64,000 nt of DNA from Streptomyces aquilus (GTDB lineage Bacteria; Actinomycetota; Actinomycetes; Streptomycetales; Streptomycetaceae). The DNA is taken from NCBI RefSeq assembly GCF_003955715.1, contig NZ_CP034463.1, forward strand, positions 6,634,001 through 6,698,000, given 5' to 3'. This document shows, piece by piece, positions 25,639 through 34,130 of the stretch. The notes beneath the pieces are model-generated. The model saw nothing but the letters and a program-made list of their open reading frames with translations. It had not been told where the DNA came from and searched no databases. Position numbers and translations under genes: made by a program. Numbering within the stretch: position 1 is the stretch's first letter; each line of letters begins with the position of its first letter.

Positions 25639-26625
25639 GTGCGCACACCGGTCAGCGACCCTATGAAGGTGGGGCCGTACCGTATCGTCGGGCGGCTCGG
25701 CTCCGGCGGCATGGGCTGGGTGTATCTCGGGCGTTCGCCCGCCGGGCGCGAGGTGGCGGTGAAGGTGGTACGCCCCGAGCTGGCGGCGGAGTCCGAGTTC
25801 CGGGAACGCTTCGCGCGCGAGGTCGCGGCCGCCCGCGTCGTCAGCGGCGCCTACACCGCGGCGGTCATCGACGCCGACACCGAGGCCGAACTGCCCTGGC
25901 TGGCCACGATGTACGTGCCCGGCCCCTCCCTCGCGGAAGCCGTCCGCACGGACGGCCCGCTCCCCGAGAACCAGGGGCGCCGGCTCGGCGCGTTCCTCGT
26001 CGAGGCGTTGCAGGCCGTGCACGCGGCGGGGGTCGTGCACCGCGACCTCAAGCCGGCCAACGTCCTGCTGGCCTCCGACGGGCCGCGCGTCATCGACTTC
26101 GGCATCTCCCGGGTCGCCGGGGCACCCGGCCTGACCAGGGTCGGACTCGTCGTGGGCACACCGCCGTTCATGTCGCCGGAGCAGATGAAGGGCGCCCCGG
26201 CCGGGCCGGAGAGCGATGTGTTCTCCCTCGGCGGGGTGCTGGTGTACGCGCTCTCCGGGCATCCGCCGCACGGTATGGGGGAGGCCGTCCGCTACCAGGT
26301 CGTCTTCGGCGAGCCCGACCTCGACGGCGTACCGCAGTCGATGCGGCCGCTGATCGCGCACTGCCTCGCCAAGCGGCCCGCGGACCGGCCCCGGCTGGCG
26401 GAGCTGCTGGCCGAACTCCTCGACGAGGCACCGCAGTCGCCGTCCTGGCCGCCTCCGAAGGTGCGGCGGACCATCGAGGTCCGGGTGAGCGAGCTCAACG
26501 CCCGCCGCAAGTCCGGTACGAGTGTCTCGGTGCCGTCCTGTCTGATGCTGCACGCCCAGGCCCTGCTGGACGCCGGGCTCACCGACGCGATGGTCGCCCG
26601 GGCGGTGGACCGTGGTAGCGCCTGA
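25639..26625 (+). CDS. Soluble Hanks-type Ser/Thr protein kinase
   Basis: 328 residues with a complete eukaryotic-like kinase domain: glycine loop GRLGSGGMGWVYLG, VAVKVV (ATP lysine), VVHRDLKPANVLL catalytic loop, VIDFGIS (DFG), GTPPFMSPEQ activation segment. After about residue 255 comes a ~70-residue C-terminal extension (RRTIEVRVSELNARRKSGT..LLDAGLTDAMVARAVDRG) with no transmembrane helix, unlike PknB-type receptors. GTG 25639 is preferred because GAGG lies about 9 nt upstream; ATG 25663 (MKVGPYRIVG) is the alternative. It overlaps the YbjN gene by 14 bp and heads the plus-strand half of the stress-signalling block. Confidence 0.88.
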   Translation: MRTPVSDPMKVGPYRIVGRLGSGGMGWVYLGRSPAGREVAVKVVRPELAAESEFRERFAREVAAARVVSGAYTAAVIDADTEAELPWLATMYVPGPSLAEAVRTDGPLPENQGRRLGAFLVEALQAVHAAGVVHRDLKPANVLLASDGPRVIDFGISRVAGAPGLTRVGLVVGTPPFMSPEQMKGAPAGPESDVFSLGGVLVYALSGHPPHGMGEAVRYQVVFGEPDLDGVPQSMRPLIAHCLAKRPADRPRLAELLAELLDEAPQSPSWPPPKVRRTIEVRVSELNARRKSGTSVSVPSCLMLHAQALLDAGLTDAMVARAVDRGSA

Positions 26626-27067
26626 GCACTCGACGGGGCCGGCCCATGAGATCGGTACGTACTGGCGGCAGTTGGTGCGGAACTGGGCGGCGGGCCGGAA
26701 CCTGCACATCGTGACGGACACCGATTCCGTGTCCCTGCAATGCGATATCGAGGAAACGGGTCGCCTGCTGACGGTCAGATTCATGACCACCAAACGGCTG
26801 CTGGTCGCCTTTGTCACCGACGGGAATTTCCTGCGCCACGATCAACTGGCCGTCGCGGCCGCGGCGTCGAACGCGTGGAACACCGAACAACTGAATCCCA
26901 TGTTGTCCGTGTGGGATGTCCGAGGCCCTCGTCCCTGTCTCGCAGGGGTGTGCGATCTGCCGCTGACCTGCCGTATCGCCCAAGCGGACTTCGATGCTTT
27001 GGCCAGCGATTGGGTGGAACGGGCGCGGCAGATGTTCACCCGTTGTCATCAGGTGTTCCAGTTGTAG
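26612..27067 (+). CDS. YbjN-domain protein
   Basis: 151 residues. The core (WRQLVRNWAAGRNLHIVTDTDSVSLQCDI, RLLTVRFMTTKRLLVAFVTDGNFL, LAVAAAASNAWNTEQLNPMLSVW) matches the YbjN fold, a type III secretion-chaperone-like domain whose E. coli member affects stress tolerance. The GTG start lies inside the kinase 3' end (14-bp overlap), implying coupled translation. It may be an adaptor for or substrate of the kinase; that is inference. The gene is less GC-rich than its neighbours. Confidence 0.75.
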   Translation: MVAPEHSTGPAHEIGTYWRQLVRNWAAGRNLHIVTDTDSVSLQCDIEETGRLLTVRFMTTKRLLVAFVTDGNFLRHDQLAVAAAASNAWNTEQLNPMLSVWDVRGPRPCLAGVCDLPLTCRIAQADFDALASDWVERARQMFTRCHQVFQL

Positions 27068-27158
27068 AAGGGAGGCGTGTGATTGCGTAAACCCCTTTCC
27101 GGAGCGGGTCAGTTGCTCCACTATGAGCACGGGTCTTATTCGGGCCACGGGGGTGCCC

Positions 27159-28085
27159 ATGGGGCGAGTGCTGCGTGTCGTCGTTCTTCTCGGAATTGTG
27201 TTCGCCCTGCTGCCGGCGGTTCCCGCGGCGGCGGCTCCGTGCGACGAGGGGAACCTCTCCGACCGGCTGAAGTGCTGGACGGGGCGGCTCGACGACGATC
27301 CCGTCACCCTCAGCCTCGACCACGCGTTGCCGCTCGAAGGCGACAAGAAGACGCGTGCGGAGATCATCAGGACGATCGAGGAGCACAGCGACAAGCTGGT
27401 GGTCCAGGTGCCGGCCGGTGTCTCCACCGGCGAGGGCGGAACCGTGCTCCTCATCCTGGCGAAGCGGGAGAACCGGCTCGTCGACCCGGACGCCCGGATC
27501 GACCGCTTGCACCAGAGCACCCATGACGAGCTGACCGCCTTCTGCACGGAGCCGCGGAAGTCGCTGTGCGACGACCTGGTCGTCCAGAACGGCAAGCAGG
27601 ACCCGGTCTCCGGCGAGGAGTTGATCAGCAGCGGCCGGGTCACCGAGCACCGCTCCTATGTCGCGGACGGGGCCCAGAACCAGGGCAGCGACGTCGAGAA
27701 GTGGCTCCTCCCCGCCACCGCCGCCCTGCTCGCCCTCCTCCTCGCCGCCTTCGTCCTCGTCGTACGCCACACCCGTACCGCCCCCGCGCCCGCCACCGGC
27801 CCCGCGCCCGCCGCCCGCACGCCCGACGAACCCACCCGCGCCCTCCGCACCACCCGCGCCCGGACCGTGACCCGCACCGGCCCCACCCACCCCGCCGTGG
27901 TCCGAACCGATCTGCACCCGCAGGGATACGTCGAGCTCGACCGCGTCCTGTACCGGGCGGTGTGGGCCGAGCCCGGGCAGGCGGCGCCCCCGCCCGGCTC
28001 CCGGGTCGATGTCGCCGACGGTCCGGACCCCGGCGTCCTGTACGCCTTTCCGCCCGCCGCCGGGCGTCACGCTCACGCCCGTTGA
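27159..28085 (+). CDS. Secreted/membrane-anchored protein of unknown function in the TerY-P locus
   Basis: About 308 residues: a signal peptide (MGRVLRVVVLLGIVFALLPAV..AAAA), an extracellular region of ~155 residues with four cysteines (PCDEG, LKCWTG, FCTEPRKSLCDD), a transmembrane helix (WLLPATAALLALLLAAFVLVV) and a cytoplasmic Pro/Ala/Thr-rich linker leading to a small beta-rich tail (YVELDRVLYRAVWAEPG..GSRVDVADG). I recognise no named domain. ATG 27159 (GGGGG just upstream) fits the signal peptide best; ATG 27123 would add 12 residues. The layout suits a sensor coupling an extracellular signal to the following vWA/phosphatase/kinase genes. Confidence 0.75.
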   Translation: MGRVLRVVVLLGIVFALLPAVPAAAAPCDEGNLSDRLKCWTGRLDDDPVTLSLDHALPLEGDKKTRAEIIRTIEEHSDKLVVQVPAGVSTGEGGTVLLILAKRENRLVDPDARIDRLHQSTHDELTAFCTEPRKSLCDDLVVQNGKQDPVSGEELISSGRVTEHRSYVADGAQNQGSDVEKWLLPATAALLALLLAAFVLVVRHTRTAPAPATGPAPAARTPDEPTRALRTTRARTVTRTGPTHPAVVRTDLHPQGYVELDRVLYRAVWAEPGQAAPPPGSRVDVADGPDPGVLYAFPPAAGRHAHAR

Positions 28086-28117
28086 CCCAGGTACCGCCGC
28101 GCCACCAGGAGAAGCCC

Positions 28118-28879
28118 ATGTCCAGCGATTACCCGCCCACCCTGCCGGCGGAGTACGCCGACATCGAGTTCGAGAACAACGCCCAGCGGCTGCCCCTCGT
28201 GCTGTGTCTCGACACCTCCAGTTCCATGGCGGGGCCGCCGATCCAGACGCTCAACAACGCCCTCGTGGAATGGACCCGGGAGCTGCACGACGACGTCTCG
28301 CTCAGCTACAGCGTCGAGGTCGCGGTCGTCACCTTCGGCGGGCAGGGCGTCGCCGCCTGGCGCGGGCCGCAGCCGCTCGTGCCCGGCGCCCCGGTGAGCC
28401 CGTTCGTGCCCGCGCACATGTTCCGGCCGCCGCAGCTCACCGCCGCGGGCGTGACGCTGATGACGGAGGCCCTGGAGCTGTCGATGCACATCGTCGCCGC
28501 CCGCAAGGCCGAACTGCGCGCCTCCGGCCTCCAGTACTACCGGCCGCAGATCTGCCTGGTCACCGACGGCATCCCCACCGACGCCACCGGCCACCGCACC
28601 GACTCCTGGCACCGGCTGGTCCCCGTCCTCGCCGAGGAGCAGAACGCCCGCCGCTTCCGGCTGTACGCGATCGGCGTCGGCGGCATCACCGACTTCGGCG
28701 AGCAGGTCCTGCGGGCGTTCGCCCCGAAGTTCAACGCCACCATCCAGGGCTTCCCGTTCCGCGAGCTGCTCCAGATGATGTCCGCGAGCGCGGGCGCCGA
28801 GCAGAAGGGCGCGGGCGACGAGGTCTTCGAGAAGATCTTCAGCCAGTTCAAGACCCAGCGCCCGGCCTGGGAGAGCTAG
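28118..28879 (+). CDS. TerY-like von Willebrand factor A domain protein
   Basis: A cytoplasmic vWA protein of 253 residues. The MIDAS metal site is complete: D-x-S-x-S in LCLDTSSSMAGPP, the threonine in GVTLMTEALEL and the aspartate in CLVTDGIPTD. Position and length match TerY, the vWA member of the TerY-P triad described for tellurium-resistance-linked systems (Anantharaman, Iyer and Aravind, from memory). AGGAGAAG precedes ATG 28118. Followed 3 bp later by a PP2C phosphatase and then an unusual kinase, the diagnostic triad order. Confidence 0.88.
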   Translation: MSSDYPPTLPAEYADIEFENNAQRLPLVLCLDTSSSMAGPPIQTLNNALVEWTRELHDDVSLSYSVEVAVVTFGGQGVAAWRGPQPLVPGAPVSPFVPAHMFRPPQLTAAGVTLMTEALELSMHIVAARKAELRASGLQYYRPQICLVTDGIPTDATGHRTDSWHRLVPVLAEEQNARRFRLYAIGVGGITDFGEQVLRAFAPKFNATIQGFPFRELLQMMSASAGAEQKGAGDEVFEKIFSQFKTQRPAWES

Positions 28880-28882
28880 GCG

Positions 28883-29680
28883 ATGGCCGCGGACCGGGCC
28901 GGCTGGCGCATCCACGGCATGAGCGTCGAGGGCTACCGGCACCGCCGGGACGGGCTCCCCTGCCAGGACGCGTGCGCGCACACCGACGCGGGCCCGGTCG
29001 CCGTGCTCGCCGTCGCGGACGGCGCCGGCAGCCGGCCGCGCTCCGACGAGGGGTCGCGGCTCGCGGTGGAGCTGGCCGCGGAACGGTTCGTACGACGCGC
29101 CGCGGCGGCCGTCGACAGCCCGCCCGGCGCCGCTGTGCACGACTTGCTCACGGACGCGTTCCACGAGGTCACCAAGGTGTTCCTGGACACGACAGGACCG
29201 GCGGCCGGCGACTTCGCGACCACCCTCACCGTCGTGGTCCTCGCCCCCGGCTGGCTCGGCCATCTCTCCGTCGGCGACGGATTCGTCGTACTCCGCGCGG
29301 GCAGCGAGGACGGTGAACGGCAGTTCCATCTGCTGCCGCAGCCGGCGGCGGCCGGCGAGTACAGCAACGAGACCGTCTTCCTCACCTCCCCGGACGCCGC
29401 CCGCTGGGTGCACACCGACTGCGTCGCCGACCCGGGCGTCGACGGCGTCCTGCTGTCCACCGACGGTCTCGCGCAGGCCGCGCTGTCCCGCTCCGGCGCC
29501 GGCGCGACCACCCCGAACGCCTCCTTCGTCGATGCCGTCTTCCGCTCCCTCGACACGCCCGGACCGGTCTCCGACGCCGCCCACGACAACCTGGCCGCCC
29601 TCCTGCGGTCGGACCGGCTGACCGCGCTGAACGCCGACGACAAGACCCTGCTGCGGGCCGTGCGCAGGACGCGGCGATGA
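28883..29680 (+). CDS. PP2C-family protein phosphatase (TerY-P triad)
   Basis: 265 residues of a PPM/PP2C Ser/Thr phosphatase. Motifs: N-terminal GYRHRRDGLPCQDACAH, the metal aspartate in VLAVADGAGSRPRSDEGSRL, FATTLTVVVL, GHLSVGDGFVVL, and GVLLSTDGL. It lacks a membrane segment. Starts 3 bp after the vWA gene and overlaps the kinase gene (ATGA). It should reverse the phosphorylation made by the neighbouring kinase(s). Confidence 0.88.
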   Translation: MAADRAGWRIHGMSVEGYRHRRDGLPCQDACAHTDAGPVAVLAVADGAGSRPRSDEGSRLAVELAAERFVRRAAAAVDSPPGAAVHDLLTDAFHEVTKVFLDTTGPAAGDFATTLTVVVLAPGWLGHLSVGDGFVVLRAGSEDGERQFHLLPQPAAAGEYSNETVFLTSPDAARWVHTDCVADPGVDGVLLSTDGLAQAALSRSGAGATTPNASFVDAVFRSLDTPGPVSDAAHDNLAALLRSDRLTALNADDKTLLRAVRRTRR

Positions 29681-30849
29681 GCGGCCGCGTCGTCCACCTG
29701 GACGGGAAACCGGTCGTGCTCGCCGAGGCCCCGCTCAAGGGCGGCGGCCAGGCGGCCGTCTTCCCCGTCGAAGGCGACCACGGCACCGTCGTCAAGCTCT
29801 ACCGCGACCCGCCGGGCCCCGACCAGGAGCGCCGGCTGGCCCGCATGCTCACCATGTCCCCGCTCGCCGCCCGCCCCACCGACCGGTCCCAGCCGCCCGA
29901 ACTGGCCTGGCCCACCGCGCTCGCCCGCAGCCCCGAGGGCGCGTTCCTCGGTTACGCCATGCACCGCTTCGGCGAGCCCGAACACGTCCAGCTGGTCGGC
30001 CTGTTCACCCGCGCCCAGCGCCTGAGGCTGTTCCCCGAGGCGGACTGGCGGTTCCTGCTCGGCGTCTCCTGGAACCTCGCCTTCATGACCGCCCGCATGC
30101 ACCACGACAACCTCGTCATCGGCGACTTCTCCAGCAGCAACGTGGTCGTCGACGCCAACGGCTTCGTCACCTTCCTCGACTGCGACTCCATCGCCTTCAC
30201 CGACCCCGTCACCGGTGAGCCGTTCCCGTGCCTGATGCACACCACCGACTACTCCGCCCCCGAACGGCAGTCCGGCAGCCCCGCGAGCCGCGCCAGTGAC
30301 GACTTCGCCCTCGCCGTGCTCGTCTACCAGCTCCTCACCGCCGGCAACCATCCCTTCGGCGGCGTCCCGCACGAGAGCACCTCCGAGTCGACCGTCAAGG
30401 ACAACATCGCCGCCAGCTGCTCCTACGTGGTCCGCCCCGAGCACGTCGTCGTCCCGCGCGGCACCGTCGACCCCTCCGTCCTGCCGCCCGGCCTGCTCAC
30501 CCTGGCCCGCGCCGCCTTCGGCCCCGGCGTCCACGCGCCCGCCGCCCGGCCCCCGGCGGAGGCCTGGCTGCGCGCACTGGACCAGGAGCGCTCACAGATC
30601 CGGGTCTGCCCGGCCCGCCCGCTGCACACCTACGGCGCCCATCTGCCGTCCTGCCCCTGGTGCGAGCGGCTCGCCCGGACCCGCCACGACGTCTTCAACG
30701 GCCCCGTCCCGGTGCCGGTCCCGCCCCCCGCACCCCCGGCGCCCGTGCCGACGCCGGCCACTCACCGGTTCGCCCTGCTGAAGGTGCTGGGACTGCTGCT
30801 CGTCCTGATGGTGATCATCGCGGTCGTGTCCGAACTCCTCGGCAAGTGA
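29677..30849 (+). CDS. TerY-P-type atypical protein kinase with zinc ribbon and TM tail
   Basis: 390 residues. The kinase domain is divergent: GGGQAAVFPVEGDHGTVVKLYRD supplies the ATP lysine, the catalytic loop reads NLVIGDFSSSNVVVDANG rather than HRDLKxxN, and the metal motif is FLDCDS instead of DFG, as in kinases of the TerY-P family. There follow a zinc-ribbon-like segment (CPARPLHTYGAHLPSCPWC), a proline-rich linker and a C-terminal transmembrane helix (KVLGLLLVLMVIIAVVSELL). It is the last gene of the plus-strand set and ends 2 bp from the convergent XpaC-like gene. Confidence 0.85.
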   Translation: MSGRVVHLDGKPVVLAEAPLKGGGQAAVFPVEGDHGTVVKLYRDPPGPDQERRLARMLTMSPLAARPTDRSQPPELAWPTALARSPEGAFLGYAMHRFGEPEHVQLVGLFTRAQRLRLFPEADWRFLLGVSWNLAFMTARMHHDNLVIGDFSSSNVVVDANGFVTFLDCDSIAFTDPVTGEPFPCLMHTTDYSAPERQSGSPASRASDDFALAVLVYQLLTAGNHPFGGVPHESTSESTVKDNIAASCSYVVRPEHVVVPRGTVDPSVLPPGLLTLARAAFGPGVHAPAARPPAEAWLRALDQERSQIRVCPARPLHTYGAHLPSCPWCERLARTRHDVFNGPVPVPVPPPAPPAPVPTPATHRFALLKVLGLLLVLMVIIAVVSELLGK

Positions 30850-30851
30850 CG

Positions 30852-31451
30852 TCAGTTCGCCCGCCCCCGGTCCTCCAGATACCGCGTGTGCGACTCCTGC
30901 CGCCGCGCCTCGGTCTCCCGCAGCGCGCCCGCCAGCCGCTCGGCCTCCTCCTGGAGGAGCGTCAACTGCCGTTCCAGATGCCGTTCCGGCGCCTCCTGCC
31001 CCGGCGCGAGCCGGGTCCACCACCTGGTGCGTACGAAGGTGTCGACGGCCTCGGGAACGTCCTGCCGTACGACCCGCGAGAGCGTGTGCACGCCCTCCGG
31101 GTCCTGGGCCAGCAGCTCGGTCGCCCAGCCGGGGTCCAGCAACGCGGTGAGCAGGTCGGTCAGTTCGGTGAGGCGCCCGGCGGCGGCCGGGGGCAGCTCG
31201 ACCTCCGTCAGATAGCCGCACAGCTTCTCGAAGTCGCCGCGCAGGGCGTCCAGTTGGGCCGAGGCGTCCGGGAAGTCCGGCAGCGCCGGCCGCTCCGGCG
31301 GGGCGACGAGGGCGCCCGCGCCGTACAGTCCCGCGACGACGACCGGCCAGTACGGCCCCGCCACCCCGGCGAGCGTGAGCGCCACCCCGACCAGCCCGCA
31401 CGCACTGCCCGCGATGTTCTTGCGGGACTCCAGGTATCTACTGATAGCCAC
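30852..31451 (-). CDS. XpaC-like membrane protein (tentative)
   Basis: 199 residues: two adjacent hydrophobic helices (ACGLVGVALTLAGVAGPYWPVVVAGLYGAGALVA), then a cytoplasmic helical/coiled-coil domain to the C-terminus (QLTLLQEEAERLAGALRETEARRQESHTRYLEDRG). Length, two-TM-plus-helices layout and linkage to telA recall Bacillus XpaC, encoded beside the TelA homologue YaaN; I could not confirm it by alignment. Last gene of the minus-strand operon; its start overlaps the preceding stop by 14 bp. Confidence 0.6.
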   Translation of the reverse strand: MAISRYLESRKNIAGSACGLVGVALTLAGVAGPYWPVVVAGLYGAGALVAPPERPALPDFPDASAQLDALRGDFEKLCGYLTEVELPPAAAGRLTELTDLLTALLDPGWATELLAQDPEGVHTLSRVVRQDVPEAVDTFVRTRWWTRLAPGQEAPERHLERQLTLLQEEAERLAGALRETEARRQESHTRYLEDRGRAN

Positions 31452-32964
31452 GGATCTCCTCGAAGGCGCCGTCCAGCGAGCCCTGCTGGGCGTCGAAGAG
31501 GCGGCCGCCGGTCAGGTCGGCGATGTGCTCCAGCTCGGACCGGTCGGAGTCGCCGAAGAGGATGGGGAAGACGGGGATCTGCCGTGCGGTGCCGTCGAGT
31601 CGCTCGTAGAAGTCCTCGAACTCGCCGGCGTCCGCCCCGGCCGTGTTCTCGCCGTCCGTCATCAGCACGATCGACGTGAACGTGTCCTCGTCGGCGCCGA
31701 GCCGGCCGTACGCCTTCTCCAGCGACGTGTAGATGGCCGTGTCCCCGTCGGCCTCGAGGCTCGCGGTGTCCTTCTTGATCGCGTCGAGCCCGGACCGCGG
31801 GTCCGCGGGGTCCACCACATGGGTCCGTACGCTCTTCACGTCCGACCCGAACGGCATCAGCGTCACCTCCTCGCGCTCCCGGAAGTCGCCGGTGAGGCCG
31901 GTGAGCGCCGTCTTGAGGCCGTCCAGGCGCTCGCCTTCCATGGAGCCCGAGGTGTCCAGGACGTACACGGTCCGCGAGGGGCGGCGCAGTTCGTTCTCGT
32001 ACGAGTCGAGCAGCCCGTCGGCCACCGAACGGCTGCCGGGGAAGGGCAGTTCGCGCCGCCGGGTGGTGTCGAGGCCGGCGGCGGGCGCGACCCCGGCGAC
32101 GACCGGGCGGCGGTGGGTGCGCTCGGTGATCTCGCGCTGGATCTCCGGGCTGCGCAGGGCCTCGCCCAGGCGCCGCACGGTGTCACGGTCCGTGGCGTCG
32201 GCCGAGGCGAGCGTGGAGAGCGGGTAGTCGGCGGTGACGACACCGTCGCGGGGGCGGATCACGGTCAGGCCCGGGATGCCCTTGAGGACGGACTCGTAGT
32301 TGAGCAGCGCGTCGACGTTCCCGCGCCGCCGGTAGGCCGTCGCCAGCCAGCCCGACGACCCGGAGGTCAGCTTCTGCCCCTGGAAGAACTCCTTCAGCCG
32401 CGGGCGGGCCTCGGCGATGTCCGCGTCGGTGAGCGCGGACTGGGCGCCGGAGAGGGCCGAGGCGACCGAGATCAGCGTCGAGAAGCCGGAGTTGGAGCGG
32501 GACGGGTCCGTCATGCCGTAGGTCAGCCTGCCGTCCGCGACCGCCTTCTCGACCTGGGACCAGGTCACGTCGGTGGGGTTCCAGCCCAGCTCGCGCAGGG
32601 TGGCGGGCTTGACGCCGAGGGCGACCGGACTGGCCATGACGGTGGTCTCGGACACGATCTTCCGGGCCGCCTCGGGACGCAGTCGCAGATAGTCGTTGGA
32701 GGACAGCCACACCGCGTCGAACCGCCCGTCCGCCGTGCCCTTCGCGAGCCGGTCCACGGCGTCCAGGGTGCCCGCGTAGGACAGCTCCACGGGGACGCCG
32801 AGGTCCGCGCCGACCCGTTCCAGGATCGGCTCCATGTCGCTCAGCTCGCTGGAGGCGAGGATGTGCAGCGCGTCGGGGTCCGACCCGCCGCCCTTCTCCT
32901 CGCCGGCGGTGCAGCCGGCGAGCAGGGCGACGGCGGCGAGGGCGCAGATCAGTGCTCGTCTCAT
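31438..32964 (-). CDS. Lipoprotein with substrate-binding and vWA domains
   Basis: 508 residues. A lipoprotein signal peptide (MRRALICALAAVALLAGC, lipobox LAGC) anchors it outside the membrane. Residues about 30-290 are a periplasmic-binding-protein domain of the PBP type II class (LHILASSELSDMEPILERVGADLG, DAVWLSSNDYLRL, SRSNSGFSTLISVAS). Residues about 310-500 are a vWA domain with a full MIDAS (VYVLDTSGSMEGE, the TAIYTSLEKAY threonine, VLMTDGENT). This fusion occurs with telA-like genes in actinobacteria. ATG 32964 overlaps the telA stop by 4 bp. Its ligand is unknown. Confidence 0.85.
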   Translation of the reverse strand: MRRALICALAAVALLAGCTAGEEKGGGSDPDALHILASSELSDMEPILERVGADLGVPVELSYAGTLDAVDRLAKGTADGRFDAVWLSSNDYLRLRPEAARKIVSETTVMASPVALGVKPATLRELGWNPTDVTWSQVEKAVADGRLTYGMTDPSRSNSGFSTLISVASALSGAQSALTDADIAEARPRLKEFFQGQKLTSGSSGWLATAYRRRGNVDALLNYESVLKGIPGLTVIRPRDGVVTADYPLSTLASADATDRDTVRRLGEALRSPEIQREITERTHRRPVVAGVAPAAGLDTTRRRELPFPGSRSVADGLLDSYENELRRPSRTVYVLDTSGSMEGERLDGLKTALTGLTGDFREREEVTLMPFGSDVKSVRTHVVDPADPRSGLDAIKKDTASLEADGDTAIYTSLEKAYGRLGADEDTFTSIVLMTDGENTAGADAGEFEDFYERLDGTARQIPVFPILFGDSDRSELEHIADLTGGRLFDAQQGSLDGAFEEIRGYQ

Positions 32965-34130
32965 CCGAGGCCCCCTTCCAGCGCGCCCTGGGACCGGCTG
33001 CGCTCCAAGTAGGCACTGGCGTGCTGGAGTTCGGAGGTCAGCGACTCCACCGTCGACGCCATCACCTCGGTCGCCTGCACCTTGTAGGTGTCGATGGTGT
33101 CCAGGGTGCGGTAGATCTGCTGGAACGCCGACCGCAGGGTCTCGGCGCCCACGGCCGGGTCGGCGGCGATCCGCTGGATCTCCCCGCTCTGCGTGGCGAG
33201 CATCTCGGCGTTGCCCCGGATGAGGTCCTCGGTCGTCCCGCGCAACGCGTTGACCTGCTCGACGACCTTCTTCTGGTTGTCGAGCGCGGAGGCCAGCATC
33301 ACGGAGATCCGCAGCGCCGACACGGTCGTGGTCGCGGCCCGGTCGACGCCCTTGATGAGCTCCTCGTTGTTCCGGCGTACGACGTCCATCGCGAGGTAGC
33401 CCTGCGCGCACACCGCGAGCTGGGTCAGCAGGTCCTGGTGCTTCTGCCGGACCGGGAAGAGCACGTCGGCCCGCAGACCGTCGGCCTGCTGCGGGTCGGC
33501 GACCCCGGCGATGTGCTGCTCGACCGCCGTGTCCAGGGCCTCGGTCAGCACGACGTACTCCTGGAGCTTGCCCATGGTCTCCCACAGCCGCACCCGCTCG
33601 GTCTGCAACGCCGCGTTGTCCCGCCGCAGTTCGTCCTGCCCACCGCGCAGCGCGCCCACGATCCGGTTCAAGGTCCCCTGCGCGGAGGCGTACTTGGCGA
33701 CGTAGTCCCGCACCTTGTTGCCACCCGGCAGCCGGGACAGGAACTTCCGTCCCTTGGCGACCGCCAGATCACGCGGGTCCAGGTCCTCCACGACCCGCCG
33801 CAACTCCACGAGCGAGCCCGCGACCCGGGCCTGCGCGTCCCCGCCCTGGTCGGGCAGGCTGCGCACGGTCCGCTCCAGCATCCGGTTGGACTGCGCGGCG
33901 GCACTGCGCATGTCCCCGGCCCCCAGCCCGGTGATCTCGCCGACCTTCCCCGCGAACTCGGGGGAGCGGGCGTCGAGCGCCGCGAGCCCGGCCACGTAGT
34001 CGGCGGCCTTCTGTGCCATCCCCGTACGGACGGAGTCGTCGACGGGCACGAGCCCACCGGCCCGCTCCCGCGGCACGGCGGCGACGGCCTCCGGCGGAGT
34101 GAGTACGAAGTCGTTGTCGATGTCGGTCAC
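32961..34130 (-). CDS. telA: TelA-family toxic-anion-resistance protein
   Basis: 389 residues, almost entirely alpha-helical, with the TelA/KlaA/YaaN family layout: GKVGEITGLGAGDMRSAAAQSNRML, GNKVRDYVAKYASAQGTLNRIVGALRGGQDEL, the central NAALQTERVRLWETMGKLQEYV, QQADGLRADVLFPVRQKHQDLLTQLAVCAQGYLAMDVVRRNNEELIKGVDRA, and KATEVMASTVESL-like C-terminal helices. Plasmid TelA is linked to tellurite resistance; chromosomal members are linked to cell-envelope stress. Cytoplasmic. GTG start overlaps the upstream gene's stop (GTGA). Confidence 0.92.
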   Translation of the reverse strand: MTDIDNDFVLTPPEAVAAVPRERAGGLVPVDDSVRTGMAQKAADYVAGLAALDARSPEFAGKVGEITGLGAGDMRSAAAQSNRMLERTVRSLPDQGGDAQARVAGSLVELRRVVEDLDPRDLAVAKGRKFLSRLPGGNKVRDYVAKYASAQGTLNRIVGALRGGQDELRRDNAALQTERVRLWETMGKLQEYVVLTEALDTAVEQHIAGVADPQQADGLRADVLFPVRQKHQDLLTQLAVCAQGYLAMDVVRRNNEELIKGVDRAATTTVSALRISVMLASALDNQKKVVEQVNALRGTTEDLIRGNAEMLATQSGEIQRIAADPAVGAETLRSAFQQIYRTLDTIDTYKVQATEVMASTVESLTSELQHASAYLERSRSQGALEGGLG

